64,000 nt of DNA, taken from the NCBI RefSeq assembly GCF_051148895.1, contig NZ_CP154625.1:1364001-1428000 (forward strand), read 5' to 3'. The notes beneath the pieces are model-generated. The model was not told where the DNA came from. It saw only the letters and a list, made by a program, of their open reading frames with translations, and did not search any database. Position numbers and translations under genes: made by a program. Positions within the stretch are counted from its first letter, which is position 1. Every line of letters starts with the position of its first letter. Of the stretch, positions 44,403-53,384 are shown piece after piece. The stretch comes from Terrisporobacter vanillatitrophus. Lineage in GTDB: Bacteria; Bacillota; Clostridia; Peptostreptococcales; Peptostreptococcaceae.

Positions 44403-45230
44403 TTGTTAATGCAAATTAGATGTAAAAGTACTTACGTACTTAGAAGTTTTGAGTACGCAAGTTGTAAAATAACTAAAAAGGGTTGCTTTACCGCAGGAAC
44501 TTTAATATCAATACAAAATGGAGATGTTCCCATAGAGGATATTAAAGAAGGAGATTTAGTATGGGCACAAGATCCAGAAACAGGAGAAATAGCCCTTAAA
44601 AAAGTAGTACAAACTTTTGTAAAAGAAACAGATACAATACTTTATATTAAAGTAGCTGGGGAAGTTATTGAAGCTACGGAGCAACACGTATTTTATGTTG
44701 ATAATGTAGGCTGGATACCAGCAAGTATGATTGGAGAAGGGGATATAGTAGTTCTTCAGTCAGGTGATAAGTCTACAGTTGAGAAGATAGATAAAGTAGT
44801 TCATAATGAACTAATAACTGTATATAACTTTGAGGTTGAAGATTTCCATACGTATTTTGTATCTGATGCAAATGTGTTGGTACATAATACTGCACCATGT
44901 GCAGGCAATGTTACAAAACGTTGGAAAGTAGGAGATCCAATTGACTCAAAAACTCATAAAGGAAATAATCCTAAATGGGGTACTGTTAGATCGAGATTTT
45001 GGAAAAATGAAGCTCATTATAATTCATCTAAATATTCGGAAAAAAATATAATAAGAATGAAAAAAGGAAAAGCTCCAAGGAAGATCAATAAAAGTACAGG
45101 AAAATCAGAAAGTTTTCAACTACACCATAAGGTTTATAGGGTTAATGGTGGAAGCAATAGTATAAATAATTTAGAAGTTATGTCAGCTAGCGAACATACA
45201 GCATTTCATAAAAAATATGGATATAAATAA
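44403..45230 (+). CDS. Orphan Rhs cassette 4: Hint domain and HNH toxin tip only
   Basis: The shortest cassette with an intact tip. Homology begins at about 44463, in the linker immediately before Hint, so no Rhs core is present; the first 20 residues of the frame are unrelated. The 275 residues contain Hint (CFTAGT near 28 to VLVHN near 162), nearly identical to cassettes 1 and 2, and a tip of about 113 residues. The tip has NPKWGTVRSRFWKNEA and the nuclease motif SFQLHHKVYRVNGGSNSINN, then LEVMSASEHTAFH, an HNH/EndoVII fold. It has no promoter or signal. Two immunity-type genes follow. Confidence 0.78.
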   Translation: MLMQIRCKSTYVLRSFEYASCKITKKGCFTAGTLISIQNGDVPIEDIKEGDLVWAQDPETGEIALKKVVQTFVKETDTILYIKVAGEVIEATEQHVFYVDNVGWIPASMIGEGDIVVLQSGDKSTVEKIDKVVHNELITVYNFEVEDFHTYFVSDANVLVHNTAPCAGNVTKRWKVGDPIDSKTHKGNNPKWGTVRSRFWKNEAHYNSSKYSEKNIIRMKKGKAPRKINKSTGKSESFQLHHKVYRVNGGSNSINNLEVMSASEHTAFHKKYGYK

Positions 45231-45240
45231 GGAGAAAATT

Positions 45241-45771
45241 ATGAGTGATAATAAGGTACCATTCAATTATTTTGAGTTAGAATTTGATAAAGAATGTGAG
45301 GCTAATTTTGATCCATATAAACCTTGCACTATAGAATTCGAAGGAGAAACATTATATGCATTAGATAGGTTAAATGTGAATGAGAATTTTAGGGCTAAAC
45401 TAGAACTTATTTATGCAAATGATATAGAAATACCTAGAGTAAGGATATGTTGTGAGTATAATAAAGGTGAAAGATTATATTTTGAGGGTGAAGATGAAGA
45501 TTATGCCATGCTTACCATAACGCATAGCTACTTACAAAAAGAAGGAGCATTGTATTTTAAAGGATATGTGCCTTATAAAAAACAATTTGTTATATATCAT
45601 GTTGTAGAAGAGCAAGGATACTTCTGGACATGTGGTCAAGCTATGAAAAAAGAAGTGTGTGAAGATGGCAGTATAATATATAGATGTAATGGAGTAGATG
45701 AGGATAATAAGAAATCCTTTGATACAATAATATTTAAATTAACTATTTTGGAGGGGAAAAAAGATGAGTAG
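45241..45771 (+). CDS. Presumed immunity protein of cassette 4 (first)
   Basis: A 176-residue acidic protein, MSDNKVPFNYFELEFDKECE..., of no family I recognise. The frame opens at 45217, but the ATG at 45241 follows AAGGAG with good spacing, and the earlier start would overlap the toxin. It has a beta-rich look (VRICCEYNKGERLYFEGEDE) and a C-terminal GYFWTCGQAMKKE segment. It overlaps the following CbrC-type gene by eight bases, so both are made together behind one HNH tip. Confidence 0.65.
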   Translation: MSDNKVPFNYFELEFDKECEANFDPYKPCTIEFEGETLYALDRLNVNENFRAKLELIYANDIEIPRVRICCEYNKGERLYFEGEDEDYAMLTITHSYLQKEGALYFKGYVPYKKQFVIYHVVEEQGYFWTCGQAMKKEVCEDGSIIYRCNGVDEDNKKSFDTIIFKLTILEGKKDE

Positions 45772-46294
45772 TAATAAGATGAAATTTAAATATCATCCTA
45801 ATCCAATAAAAAATGGTGTATTTATTACTGATGAAATAGTACAGTGTGAATGCTGTGGCAAAGAAGTTGATATATATTACAATGGACCTTTTTATTCTGA
45901 GGAAGAGATAGAGTATATTTGTCTAGAATGTATCAAATCAGGAAGAGCTGCAGAAGAATTTGATGGTGAATTTATAGATAGTGAATGTGTAGAAGAAATA
46001 GAAGATGAAGATAAATTAGAAGAATTGATTTATAGAACGCCGTCTTATCATAGTATTCAAGAAGCACATTGGTTGGCACATTGTAAAGATTATTGTGCTT
46101 TTCTAGGGAATATAACATGGAGTGAAATTGAAGAAATGGATATTGTAGAAGAAATAATAGAAGATATTCAATCAAAATTTAAATTTGACATTGATGAAAT
46201 AAAAGATGGAATGAAAAAAGATGGCCAAATTAAAGGATATCTATTCAAATGTCTGCATTGCGGAAAACATCGCATTTATATAGATTTTGATTAA
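45764..46294 (+). CDS. CbrC-family (UPF0167) presumed immunity protein B
   Basis: A 176-residue CbrC/UPF0167 protein: FKYHPNPIKNGVF near the start, then CECCGKEVDIYYNGPFYSEE, a CLEC pair, and a C-terminal CLHCGKH. The central segment (YHSIQEAHWLAHCKDYCAFL) matches the WPVCCSDFATYMG region of the copy at 39999 in position, but the two are well diverged. It overlaps the preceding gene (ATG inside its last codons). Both CbrC proteins stand behind HNH-type tips, supporting a role against such nucleases. Confidence 0.8.
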   Translation: MSSNKMKFKYHPNPIKNGVFITDEIVQCECCGKEVDIYYNGPFYSEEEIEYICLECIKSGRAAEEFDGEFIDSECVEEIEDEDKLEELIYRTPSYHSIQEAHWLAHCKDYCAFLGNITWSEIEEMDIVEEIIEDIQSKFKFDIDEIKDGMKKDGQIKGYLFKCLHCGKHRIYIDFD

Positions 46295-46364
46295 TATGAA
46301 AATTAATAATTTGAGAAGTCAGTAATATAATTTAGCTAATGAGAAGTAATTTTTAATAGAAGCT

Positions 46365-46406
46365 AACCCTCCATGATAAAAATTTAGTTTATCGTGGGGG
46401 GATTTT
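46365..46406 (+). terminator. Terminator-like hairpin after cassette 4
   Basis: AACCCTCCATGATAAA at 46365-46380 pairs with TTTATCGTGGGGGG from 46388 (with G-T pairs); T-rich tail. Confidence 0.65.
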
Positions 46407-46454
46407 TAATAAATATATTTACACATATGCTCACTAAATCAATTAGTTTCAAGT

Positions 46455-48284
46455 GTGGAAGTTGGATCAGAAGATTCAGCAGATGGAAGTGAAGAATCAT
46501 CAGATAATGGAGAGTCCCACACCACAATATCAAATAAAAGCTATACTTATGATTTAAATGGAAATCAGCTAAGAGAATCGGATAGTGTAACAAATGAAGT
46601 AAAATGCTACACTTATGATGCAGCAAACCGCATGGATAATGCCATGTTCACAAAAGCTGGTATAGTAACATTAAATCAAGTAAATACTTACAACGGAAAT
46701 GGACAAAGAGTTGAAAAATCAGAAAATGGTCAATCAACTAAGTACTATTACCAAGACGATTCAGTACTTTACACAACTGGAAAAGCTGATACTTCAACAG
46801 AATTGGAAGAATCAGGTGACACTGAAAAACTTACTGGAGTAACTAGCCTTAACCTAATGGGAGCTAGTGGAAATGCCATCGCAACAGTTAGAGATATTTC
46901 AAGAACTGAAGGTGAAAAATACTACTTCTATAATAAAGACATGCGTGAAAGTACGACAAATCTAGTAAATCTAGAAGGTAAAAGCGAAGTATCTTATGAA
47001 TATACTGATTTTGGTGAAACTGAAATAAATGGTGATGAAAACTTCTACAACGAAATCTGCTATACAGGTGGAATTTACGATAATAAGACAGGACTGTATT
47101 ATTTGAATGCTAGATACTACAATCCTGAAGATGGAAGATTCTTAACAGAAGACACTTATCGTGGAGAATTCACAGACCCAAGTAGTATGCATCTATATGC
47201 ATATTGTACAAACAACCCAATATCATATACAGACCCGAGTGGTCATTTCCCAATTTTGCTCGCAATTGATGCTGCATGGGGAGCATATGACGGATATCAG
47301 TATGCTAAGAGGAAGAAGCTAAGTGGTTGGAAGAAAGCAGGAGCCATAGTTGGAGGAGCAGTACTTGGAACTATAGACCCATTTAAAGCACTAAAAGTAG
47401 GCAAAGTTTTAAAACGAGTTGCTAAAATAGCGAAAAAAAGTAAGAGCACAAAGGCTATAGCAAAGAGAGTTTATAGGATTGCAAGGAAAGCAAGTAAATC
47501 TAAACGTTCATTAAAAAGAGTATCTAAAAGAAGAAAAATGTCTAGACCACCTAGCAAGAAAAAGTGTAAGCTAGGACCTGGCCGATGTTTTACAGCAGAA
47601 ACTTTAATATCAACTGAAGATGGATTAGTTCCAATAGAAGATATTGAAGAAGGAACTTTAGTATGGTCACAAGATCCAGAAACAGGAGAATTAGCTCTTA
47701 AAAAAGTAGTACAAACTTTTGAAAGTATAACAGATACTATACTATATATTAAAGTAGCTGGACAGACTATAGAGACTACTGAATATCACGTATTTTATAT
47801 AGAAAATGTAGGCTGGATACCAGCAAGTATGATTGAAGAAGGGGATGTAGTAATTCTTCAGTCAGGGGATAAGGCTACAGTTGAGAAGATAGATAAAGTA
47901 GTTCATAATGAAGCGATAGCTGTATATAATTTTGAGGTTGAAGATTACCATACCTATTTTGTGTCTGATGCAAGTGTGCTTACACATAATAAAAAGGGAT
48001 CATGTGCAGATAATAAAAAAAAGATTGGCAATAATAGACCAACTAGTAAAACTACATGGCAACGAGGGAAAACGGAAAGAGTAGATGTTGAAAATTTTGG
48101 GAATGGGAGAGGTAATGTGCATTACCATGAACCTGACAATACAAAATGGTACTATGACCCAAAGAAAAATACATTCACAGATTTTGATGGAAATCCAGCG
48201 CCTTCAAGGATTCAGAAACTATTGAAGAAAGATAAAAATATAACAAAAGGATTAAGTAAAGCTTATAAATATTTAGAAAAGTAA
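46455..48284 (+). CDS. Orphan Rhs cassette 5: core end, Hint and type-24-like toxin tip
   Basis: Homology to the parent begins at about 46427 (parent 35855), inside YNSLNQLVSS. The 609 residues contain the Rhs core end, in the version with FPILLAIDAA rather than FPVWGVINAA, a basic linker, Hint and a tip of about 98 residues. The Hint start reads CFTAET, with Glu where all other copies have Gly (or Ala-Gly), which may weaken splicing. The tip has TERVDVENFGNGRGNVHYHE, WYYDPKKNTF and LSKAYKYLEK, resembling the polymorphic toxin type 24 family from memory. It shows no start site or signal; it is presumably silent. The immunity gene is 17 bases downstream. Confidence 0.75.
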   Translation: MEVGSEDSADGSEESSDNGESHTTISNKSYTYDLNGNQLRESDSVTNEVKCYTYDAANRMDNAMFTKAGIVTLNQVNTYNGNGQRVEKSENGQSTKYYYQDDSVLYTTGKADTSTELEESGDTEKLTGVTSLNLMGASGNAIATVRDISRTEGEKYYFYNKDMRESTTNLVNLEGKSEVSYEYTDFGETEINGDENFYNEICYTGGIYDNKTGLYYLNARYYNPEDGRFLTEDTYRGEFTDPSSMHLYAYCTNNPISYTDPSGHFPILLAIDAAWGAYDGYQYAKRKKLSGWKKAGAIVGGAVLGTIDPFKALKVGKVLKRVAKIAKKSKSTKAIAKRVYRIARKASKSKRSLKRVSKRRKMSRPPSKKKCKLGPGRCFTAETLISTEDGLVPIEDIEEGTLVWSQDPETGELALKKVVQTFESITDTILYIKVAGQTIETTEYHVFYIENVGWIPASMIEEGDVVILQSGDKATVEKIDKVVHNEAIAVYNFEVEDYHTYFVSDASVLTHNKKGSCADNKKKIGNNRPTSKTTWQRGKTERVDVENFGNGRGNVHYHEPDNTKWYYDPKKNTFTDFDGNPAPSRIQKLLKKDKNITKGLSKAYKYLEK

Positions 48285-48301
48285 TAATAAGGAGATATAA
48301 A

Positions 48302-48766
48302 ATGTTTTGTAATTATGATATGAAAAGATTATTAAGTGATATTGAATATACAAGTAATGATAATAAGGTAAAATTAATTGAAAAGAGATGTAGCAAAAAA
48401 GGAGAATATTTTTATTGTATAAAAGAAGGATTTTGTTTATCTTGTGATAATGTAAATTTTGTTAAAGATGAATTATCTGATTTTGAATGGGAAGGTAATG
48501 AGATATATTTATATTCAGATGGTCATTTAGATAAAGTCTTAAAAGAAGCTTTAATAATAATTGAGCAACTAAAGGTACAAATGTTGAATGAGTTTAAAAA
48601 AACATCTTTTGATATTGTTTTATCAGTTGACCTTGGAGATGAAGATGTAAGTCCATCAGCAACAATTAGATTTTATGCAGTTAGAAATGAATATCATATT
48701 ATAGAATATGATGAAATAGAAGAATACAATCAACCTATGTTAATTTGTAATGTAGTTAATAAATAA
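48302..48766 (+). CDS. Presumed immunity protein of cassette 5
   Basis: A 154-residue acidic protein of unknown family, behind AAGGAG and directly after the type-24-like tip. It begins MFCNYDMKRLLSDIEYTSND and contains FEWEGNEIYLYSDGHLDKVL and VLSVDLGDEDVSPSATIRFY. Position and size fit an immunity protein; nothing else can be said. Confidence 0.65.
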   Translation: MFCNYDMKRLLSDIEYTSNDNKVKLIEKRCSKKGEYFYCIKEGFCLSCDNVNFVKDELSDFEWEGNEIYLYSDGHLDKVLKEALIIIEQLKVQMLNEFKKTSFDIVLSVDLGDEDVSPSATIRFYAVRNEYHIIEYDEIEEYNQPMLICNVVNK

Positions 48767-48827
48767 ATTTTTTATAAAAATTATATAGAAAAGAGTAATA
48801 TAAAATTTAAATGTTATTAAAACAAAT

Positions 48828-48864
48828 GGACTTGATAGAAAACTTAATGTTTTTTATTAAGTCC
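48828..48864 (+). terminator. Terminator-like hairpin after cassette 5
   Basis: GGACTTGATAGAAAA at 48828-48842 pairs with TTTTTTATTAAGTCC at 48850-48864 with one or two mismatches. Confidence 0.6.
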
Positions 48865-48865
48865 G

Positions 48866-50176
48866 TTCTGCTTATGATAAGCTTAATAGAATAATAGAAT
48901 AATAGAATAATAGAATAATAGAATAATAGGATATGCCGAATTAGATTCTGAGCATATATCAGGAGGTTGGGCAACAGATGCTGAAATAGATAGTCAAAAA
49001 ATTACTTATGAGTATGATATAGACGACAACATAACAAATGTAACATATCCTTCGTCTACATCTAGTGATGTAAAAGGACTAAGATTCACTTACAATAGTG
49101 ATAAATGGTTACAAAAAATAGAAGCAAAAGTTGGAGTAAGCAACAAACTTCTTAGAGAATACAACTACTTAAACGATGGAAAAGTTGCAAGTATAAAAGA
49201 CTACAGAGACTTTGCAAAAGGAAGCACAAGTACTTACACACTTAGAAGTTTTGACTACGATAGTTTTGGAAGAGCCGTAGGCATAACTTACACTGATAGT
49301 GGAAACAATGAAGTACTAGAAAAATATGAATACACTTACAATAAAAATAACCATATAATGAGTGAATATTTATATAATAACTACACTAGTACAACTCAGC
49401 GTGACGAAGATTCACCGAGCACAAGAGTAGATGAACTACGTGAATATGAATACGACAAACTTGGAAGACTTACAGAAACAAATATAAGGGATAATATCTC
49501 AAATTCAATAAGCAACACTGTTTATACTTATGATAAAGTAGGTAACAGAGTCAAAGAATCCAAAGATGGAAAAACAACTACATACACATATAACTCACTA
49601 AATCAGTTAGTTTCAAGTGTTGAAGTTGGATCGGAAGATTCAGCAGATGGAAGTGAAGAATCATCGGATAATGGAGAGTCCCACACCACAATATCAAATA
49701 AAAGCTATACTTATGATTTAAATGGAAATCAGCTAAGAGAATCAGGCAGTATAACAAATGAAGTAAAATGCTACACTTACGATGCAGCAAACCGCATGGA
49801 CAATGCCATGTTTACAAAAGCTGGTATAGTAACATTAAACCAAATAAACACTTACAACGGAAATGGACAAAGAGTTGAAAAATCAGAAAATGGTCAATCA
49901 ACTAAGTACTATTACCAAGACGATTCAGTACTTTATACAACTGGAAAAGCTGATACTTCAACAGAACTAGAAGAACCAGGTGACACTGAAATACTTACTG
50001 GAGTAACTAGCCTTAACCTAATGGGAGCTAGTGGAAATGCCATCGCCACAGTTAGGGATATTTCAAGCAACGAAGGTGAAAAATACTACTTCTACAATAA
50101 GGACATGCGTGAAAGTACAACGAAATCTGCTACACAGGTGGGATTTACGATAATAAAACAGGGCTATATTATTTAA
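48866..50176 (+). pseudogene. Orphan Rhs cassette 6, core part broken by repeat expansion and deletion
   Basis: This is the longest orphan homology tract, starting near 48866 (parent about 35160) and covering some 1.3 kb of YD repeats. Two lesions break it. An AATAGAAT tandem expansion at 48885-48929 shifts the frame near the start. At 50120 a 94-base deletion between TACAAC repeats removes the segment encoding NLVNVEGKSEVSYEYTDFGE and shifts the frame again, so the frame ends at 50176. An internal ATG at 49358 opens a 272-residue frame, but it has no ribosome binding site. The toxin part continues in another frame at 50326-50985. Confidence 0.8.
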
Positions 50177-50325
50177 ATGCTAGATACTACAACCCTGAAG
50201 ATGGAAGATTCTTAACAGAAGATACTTATCGTGGAGAATTCACAGATCCAAGCAGTTTACACCTATATGCTTACTGTGCAAATAATCCAATATCATATAC
50301 AGATCCGAGTGGTCATTTCCCAATT

Positions 50326-50985
50326 TTGCTCGCAATTGATGCTGCATGGGGAGCATATGACGGATATCAGTATGCTAAAAGGAAGAACCTAAGTGGTTGG
50401 AAGAAAGCAGGAGCCATAGTTGGTGGAGCAGTACTTGGAACTATAGACCCATTCAAAGCACTAAAAATAGCTAAAAAATCAAAAATAATAGTAAAAATTG
50501 CGAAAAAAGCTAAAAGTACGAAAGTCTATGCTAAGAGAGTTTCTAAAGCCGTACAAAAAGTAAGTAAATCTAAAGCTAGTTTGAGAAAAATAACTAAAAA
50601 AGTAAGTAAGGTTTCTAGCAAGAAAAAAATTAACTCACCTAAAAAATCTACTAAGAAATATCGAAAAGGAAATAGGAAAAAGAGTGTAGCAAATAAGCCT
50701 AAAGGAGTCGGTAATCCAGTTAAAACTGCTGGAAGAGGTAGTACTGGAAGAACAATACCTAATACATTTACAGAACAAATGGTGATGCATGAAGTACAAT
50801 CTAATCCATTAAAGGGAGCTACTAATCTAAAGGAAAAAAGAGGAATGAGATTAGGTGATCCTAAGTGGCATGATGATGATGGATGGGTAAAAATGAGTAG
50901 AAATATAAAGGGTGTAGAGGTGCATTTTGTATACAACCAAAAGACAAAAATGTTTGATGACTTCAAATTTAAAGATAATACATAG
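50326..50985 (+). CDS. Orphan Rhs cassette 6, C-terminal part: linker and unassigned toxin tip, no Hint
   Basis: The continuation of cassette 6 after the 94-base deletion, opening at a TTG inside FPILLAIDAA. It has the core end, a long Lys-rich linker (KKVSKVSSKKK), no Hint domain, and a tip of about 95 residues. The tip begins near PKGVGNPVKTAGRGSTGRTI and includes EQMVMHEVQSNPLKGA, GWVKMSRNIKGVEVHFVYN and DDFKFKD. Similar tips occur in Rhs/CDI-type toxins, but I cannot assign an activity; a small RNase-like fold is only a guess. Without Hint, release of the tip would need another mechanism. It is followed by an immunity-type gene. Confidence 0.65.
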   Translation: MLAIDAAWGAYDGYQYAKRKNLSGWKKAGAIVGGAVLGTIDPFKALKIAKKSKIIVKIAKKAKSTKVYAKRVSKAVQKVSKSKASLRKITKKVSKVSSKKKINSPKKSTKKYRKGNRKKSVANKPKGVGNPVKTAGRGSTGRTIPNTFTEQMVMHEVQSNPLKGATNLKEKRGMRLGDPKWHDDDGWVKMSRNIKGVEVHFVYNQKTKMFDDFKFKDNT

Positions 50986-51026
50986 GTGAAAAGAAATACT
51001 TATCTAATAAAAAGGGAGATTTTATA

Positions 51027-51401
51027 ATGGATATAATTATATATAAAACAGAAAAAGAAGAAATGTCACTTGAACATTTATATACAGTAGAAGGATATGC
51101 GACGTATGCCATAAATGTAAAATCAAATGGATTTGCAGGAGGTTATAGTTTTTGTATTCCAGTAGAAAAAGTTCAGCAATATGTAAAAGAAATAAATTGT
51201 ATTCTTTATAATCTTACCGGAAATCTGTGCTTAGAAGATTATGATAGCGATGCATATGTAGAATTTTTATTTGTAGATAAATCAAGATTTGAGGTGAAAG
51301 GTCAAATCGGGGCAAGCTATACGGGACAAATGTTGAAATTTGAGTTTGAAGCTGACCAAACTATATTAATAGGATTAAAAAGAAACTTATTAGAATATTA
51401 A
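51027..51401 (+). CDS. Presumed immunity protein of cassette 6
   Basis: A 124-residue acidic protein behind AAGGGAG. It begins MDIIIYKTEKEEMSLEHLYT and has GGYSFCIPVEKVQQYVKEIN, DYDSDAYVEFLF and GQIGASYTGQMLKFEFEADQ followed by T. This pattern occurs in small proteins encoded behind Rhs-type toxins, including DUF6228-like ones; the family is not certain. Confidence 0.65.
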   Translation: MDIIIYKTEKEEMSLEHLYTVEGYATYAINVKSNGFAGGYSFCIPVEKVQQYVKEINCILYNLTGNLCLEDYDSDAYVEFLFVDKSRFEVKGQIGASYTGQMLKFEFEADQTILIGLKRNLLEY

Positions 51402-51506
51402 ATATAATTAGATAAATAATTTACGAGTTAAATTTACCTGAAAGGTTAAAATTAAGATATTTAATGATATTTTATTTTTAATCTTTTTTTTATTAAAAAG
51501 GAGCTT

Positions 51507-51857
51507 AAACTTTTGTAAAAGAAATGGATACTATACTTTGGATAAAACAAGAATGAGAAGTAATAGATTCTATTTAGCAACATGATATTTAAGTAACTGA
51601 GTTACATGAAGTGGTAACGAAAGTATCTCATTGGCGATATGAACGAAGTAAATTTTTATATAGAAAATGTAGGATGGATACCATCAAGTATGATTGAAGA
51701 AGGAGATATAGTAGTTTTTCAATCAGGTAAAAGAGCAATAGTAGAGGATATTGATAAGATTGTTTATAATGGGACTTCAGAAAATAGAACAGTTCATGAA
51801 TTTTATGTTGATGGCAAAAAGAAGTATATTATAAAACATGCTGAAGATAAAATGTGA
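51507..51857 (+). pseudogene. Decayed orphan cassette 7: Hint fragment split by a small palindromic repeat
   Basis: Only the middle of a Hint domain remains. 51507-51590 matches the TFVKETDTILYIKVAGEVIE region with stops and indels, and 51655-51780 matches FYIENVGWIPSSMIEEGDIVV. Between them lies a copy of the dispersed palindrome. The end of Hint and most of the tip are gone; the tail reads TSENRTVHEFYVDGKKKYII and is unassigned. An internal ATG at 51639 opens a 72-residue frame that is probably not a gene. The following gene at 51873 is intact. Confidence 0.75.
51594..51655 (-). repeat. Small palindromic dispersed repeat, copy 2
   Basis: It shares TTGGCGATATGA (51631-51642), then an AAG...AATTTT tail, with the reverse strand of the copy at 59376, and GAAG/AACGAA motifs in the middle. 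It interrupts the Hint remnant exactly between sequences that are contiguous in other cassettes. It is degenerate. Confidence 0.6.
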
Positions 51858-51872
51858 AGAGGAGGTAAGCAT

Positions 51873-52346
51873 ATGAATAATGGAGATAATAGACGCGAAA
51901 GAATTAAAGAATTAAAAATTAAGTCAAAAAGAAATTCCATATGTAAGACATGGAATAGCGTTATAAATTGTTTAGGAGCAGATTCATTTATTTCAATTGA
52001 AGATACTATTAGAATATCTGAAGAGGTTTATAATAAAATTGATACATTACCTAATCAAGAAAAAATTAATATAGATGTAGAACCTAATCTAAATAAAGTA
52101 GCAAATTTAGAGAAGATATTTAAAATATTTTTTTATGAAAATGCAATATTGCTTCATCATGAAGATAGAGAATGTGGAGCAATAAGAATAAAAGTAGAAG
52201 ATTTTTTTAAGTATTTAGGTGATATAGCCGAATTTTCTAAATTTAAAGAGGGCTATAGTGATTTAGTTCTAGTTGATGAAAATCTTAAATATGGAATATG
52301 TGTTGAGAGATATGAATATTTTAATAAATTATTTGTATGGTATTAA
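51873..52346 (+). CDS. Presumed orphan immunity protein
   Basis: A 157-residue protein of unknown family with a basic N-terminus (MNNGDNRRERIKELKIKSKR) and the segment IFFYENAILLHHEDRECGAI. The start follows AGAGGAGG. Its toxin partner, cassette 7, is decayed, so this looks like immunity kept without toxin. A perfect 12-bp hairpin lies downstream at 52411. Confidence 0.6.
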   Translation: MNNGDNRRERIKELKIKSKRNSICKTWNSVINCLGADSFISIEDTIRISEEVYNKIDTLPNQEKINIDVEPNLNKVANLEKIFKIFFYENAILLHHEDRECGAIRIKVEDFFKYLGDIAEFSKFKEGYSDLVLVDENLKYGICVERYEYFNKLFVWY

Positions 52347-52410
52347 GAGGAAGATTAATTAAAGATTTTTAATCAAATATAGTATTAATATTATAAATTA
52401 CAGTTTATCT

Positions 52411-52440
52411 ATTGCATAGCAAATAGAATTGCTATGCAAT
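52411..52440 (+). terminator. ATTGCATAGCAA hairpin, copy 1
   Basis: A perfect 12-bp stem (52411-52422 and 52429-52440), loop ATAGAA, followed by ACTTTTT. The same stem occurs at 53890 and 58971. Confidence 0.75.
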
Positions 52441-52504
52441 ACTTTTTAGTACAATTATAATTGTAAGTTTTGAAAGACACATAAGTATAGCAGATACTTA
52501 TGAT

Positions 52505-52739
52505 AGAAATGTAGAAGGAAAAAGTGAAGTAGCTTATGAATACACTGACTTTGGTGAAACAGAAATTTGTTGATAGGCATGGTTCTAGTTCTACATATAA
52601 AAATAAGCCTAGTTTTAATGAAAATTTTGACATAAAGAGTGGCATAAATAGTACTTTAAAGGGAAGGAATTCTGTAGTAAAATCTAATACTGGTGGAAGA
52701 ACTGAAAGTATGGACTGTCATGTTGAAGAACTTGATTAG
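52505..52739 (+). pseudogene. Decayed orphan cassette 8: short Rhs remnant joined to a toxin tail
   Basis: About 60 bases of Rhs core (NVEGKSEVAYEYTDFGETEI, starting at the same point as cassette 3) run into an unrelated tail in another frame. The tail encodes RHGSSSTYKNKPSFNENFDI and ends ESMDCHVEELD at 52739. It is likely the last 55 residues of a former toxin tip. 52740-52958 holds no clear gene, only a short MAQAALSMGTGIVSIGD stretch that may be another fragment of a pretoxin linker. Confidence 0.65.
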
Positions 52740-52958
52740 TATGGCGCAAGCAGCTTTATCAATGGGAACTGGAATAGTATCAATCGGTGATTAAAAATAA
52801 TATTATTCACATATATGAAGTAAGTCCATGTATATGTGATAGCTTTAGATAGTATATCCATATTGATATATTTACTATAGTATTAATAGGTCAAGTGGAG
52901 CAAGACTAAAGCAAAAATATTTACCACCAGTAAATTAAAAATATAGGAGAATAAAGAT

Positions 52959-53375
52959 ATGGAATTAGATGATAAAATATACGAACAAATAATGGAATTA
53001 AGTGATGAGGGAAATGAGCTTATTGAAGATGGCAAATTTTATGAGTCTATAGAAGTCTTAAAAAAGGCATTGAACTTAATTCCACAACCTAAAGACATTT
53101 GGGAAGCAAGCACATGGATTTATGCAACATTAGGGGATGCAAGTTTTCTAGCTAATGACTATGAATCATGTTTAAATTATATGTTTGAGGCATTAAAATG
53201 TCCAGACGGAATAGGAAATCCATTTATTTTATTAAGAATAGGACAGTGCTTCTTTGAGCTAGATAATATGTATAAAGCTAAAGAATATTTATTACAAGCA
53301 TATATGCTTGAAGGAAAAGAAATATTTGAAGAAGACGATGAAAAATATTTTAAAGTAGTAAAGAATTTAATTTAG
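52959..53375 (+). CDS. TPR-like presumed immunity protein, first of two
   Basis: A 138-residue acidic, fully helical protein with tetratricopeptide-like repeats. The repeats read EGNELIEDGKFYESIEVLKK, LGDASFLANDYESCLNYMFE and IGQCFFELDNMYKAKEYLLQ. TPR-type immunity proteins are common behind polymorphic toxins. AGGAGAAT precedes the ATG. The toxin it would match, cassette 8, survives only as a fragment. A related gene follows nine bases later. Confidence 0.75.
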   Translation: MELDDKIYEQIMELSDEGNELIEDGKFYESIEVLKKALNLIPQPKDIWEASTWIYATLGDASFLANDYESCLNYMFEALKCPDGIGNPFILLRIGQCFFELDNMYKAKEYLLQAYMLEGKEIFEEDDEKYFKVVKNLI

Positions 53376-53384
53376 GAGTGTTTT

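Noticed and set aside
44330..44460. Palindrome-like pieces near GCAACGTGCCCAACGC
   Set aside because: Too short and lacking the shared core, so not counted as a repeat copy.
51639..51857. 72-residue open frame as a separate small gene
   Set aside because: Its middle is plain Hint sequence (VGWIPSSMIEEGD) and its first codons come from the inserted repeat, so it is part of a dead cassette.
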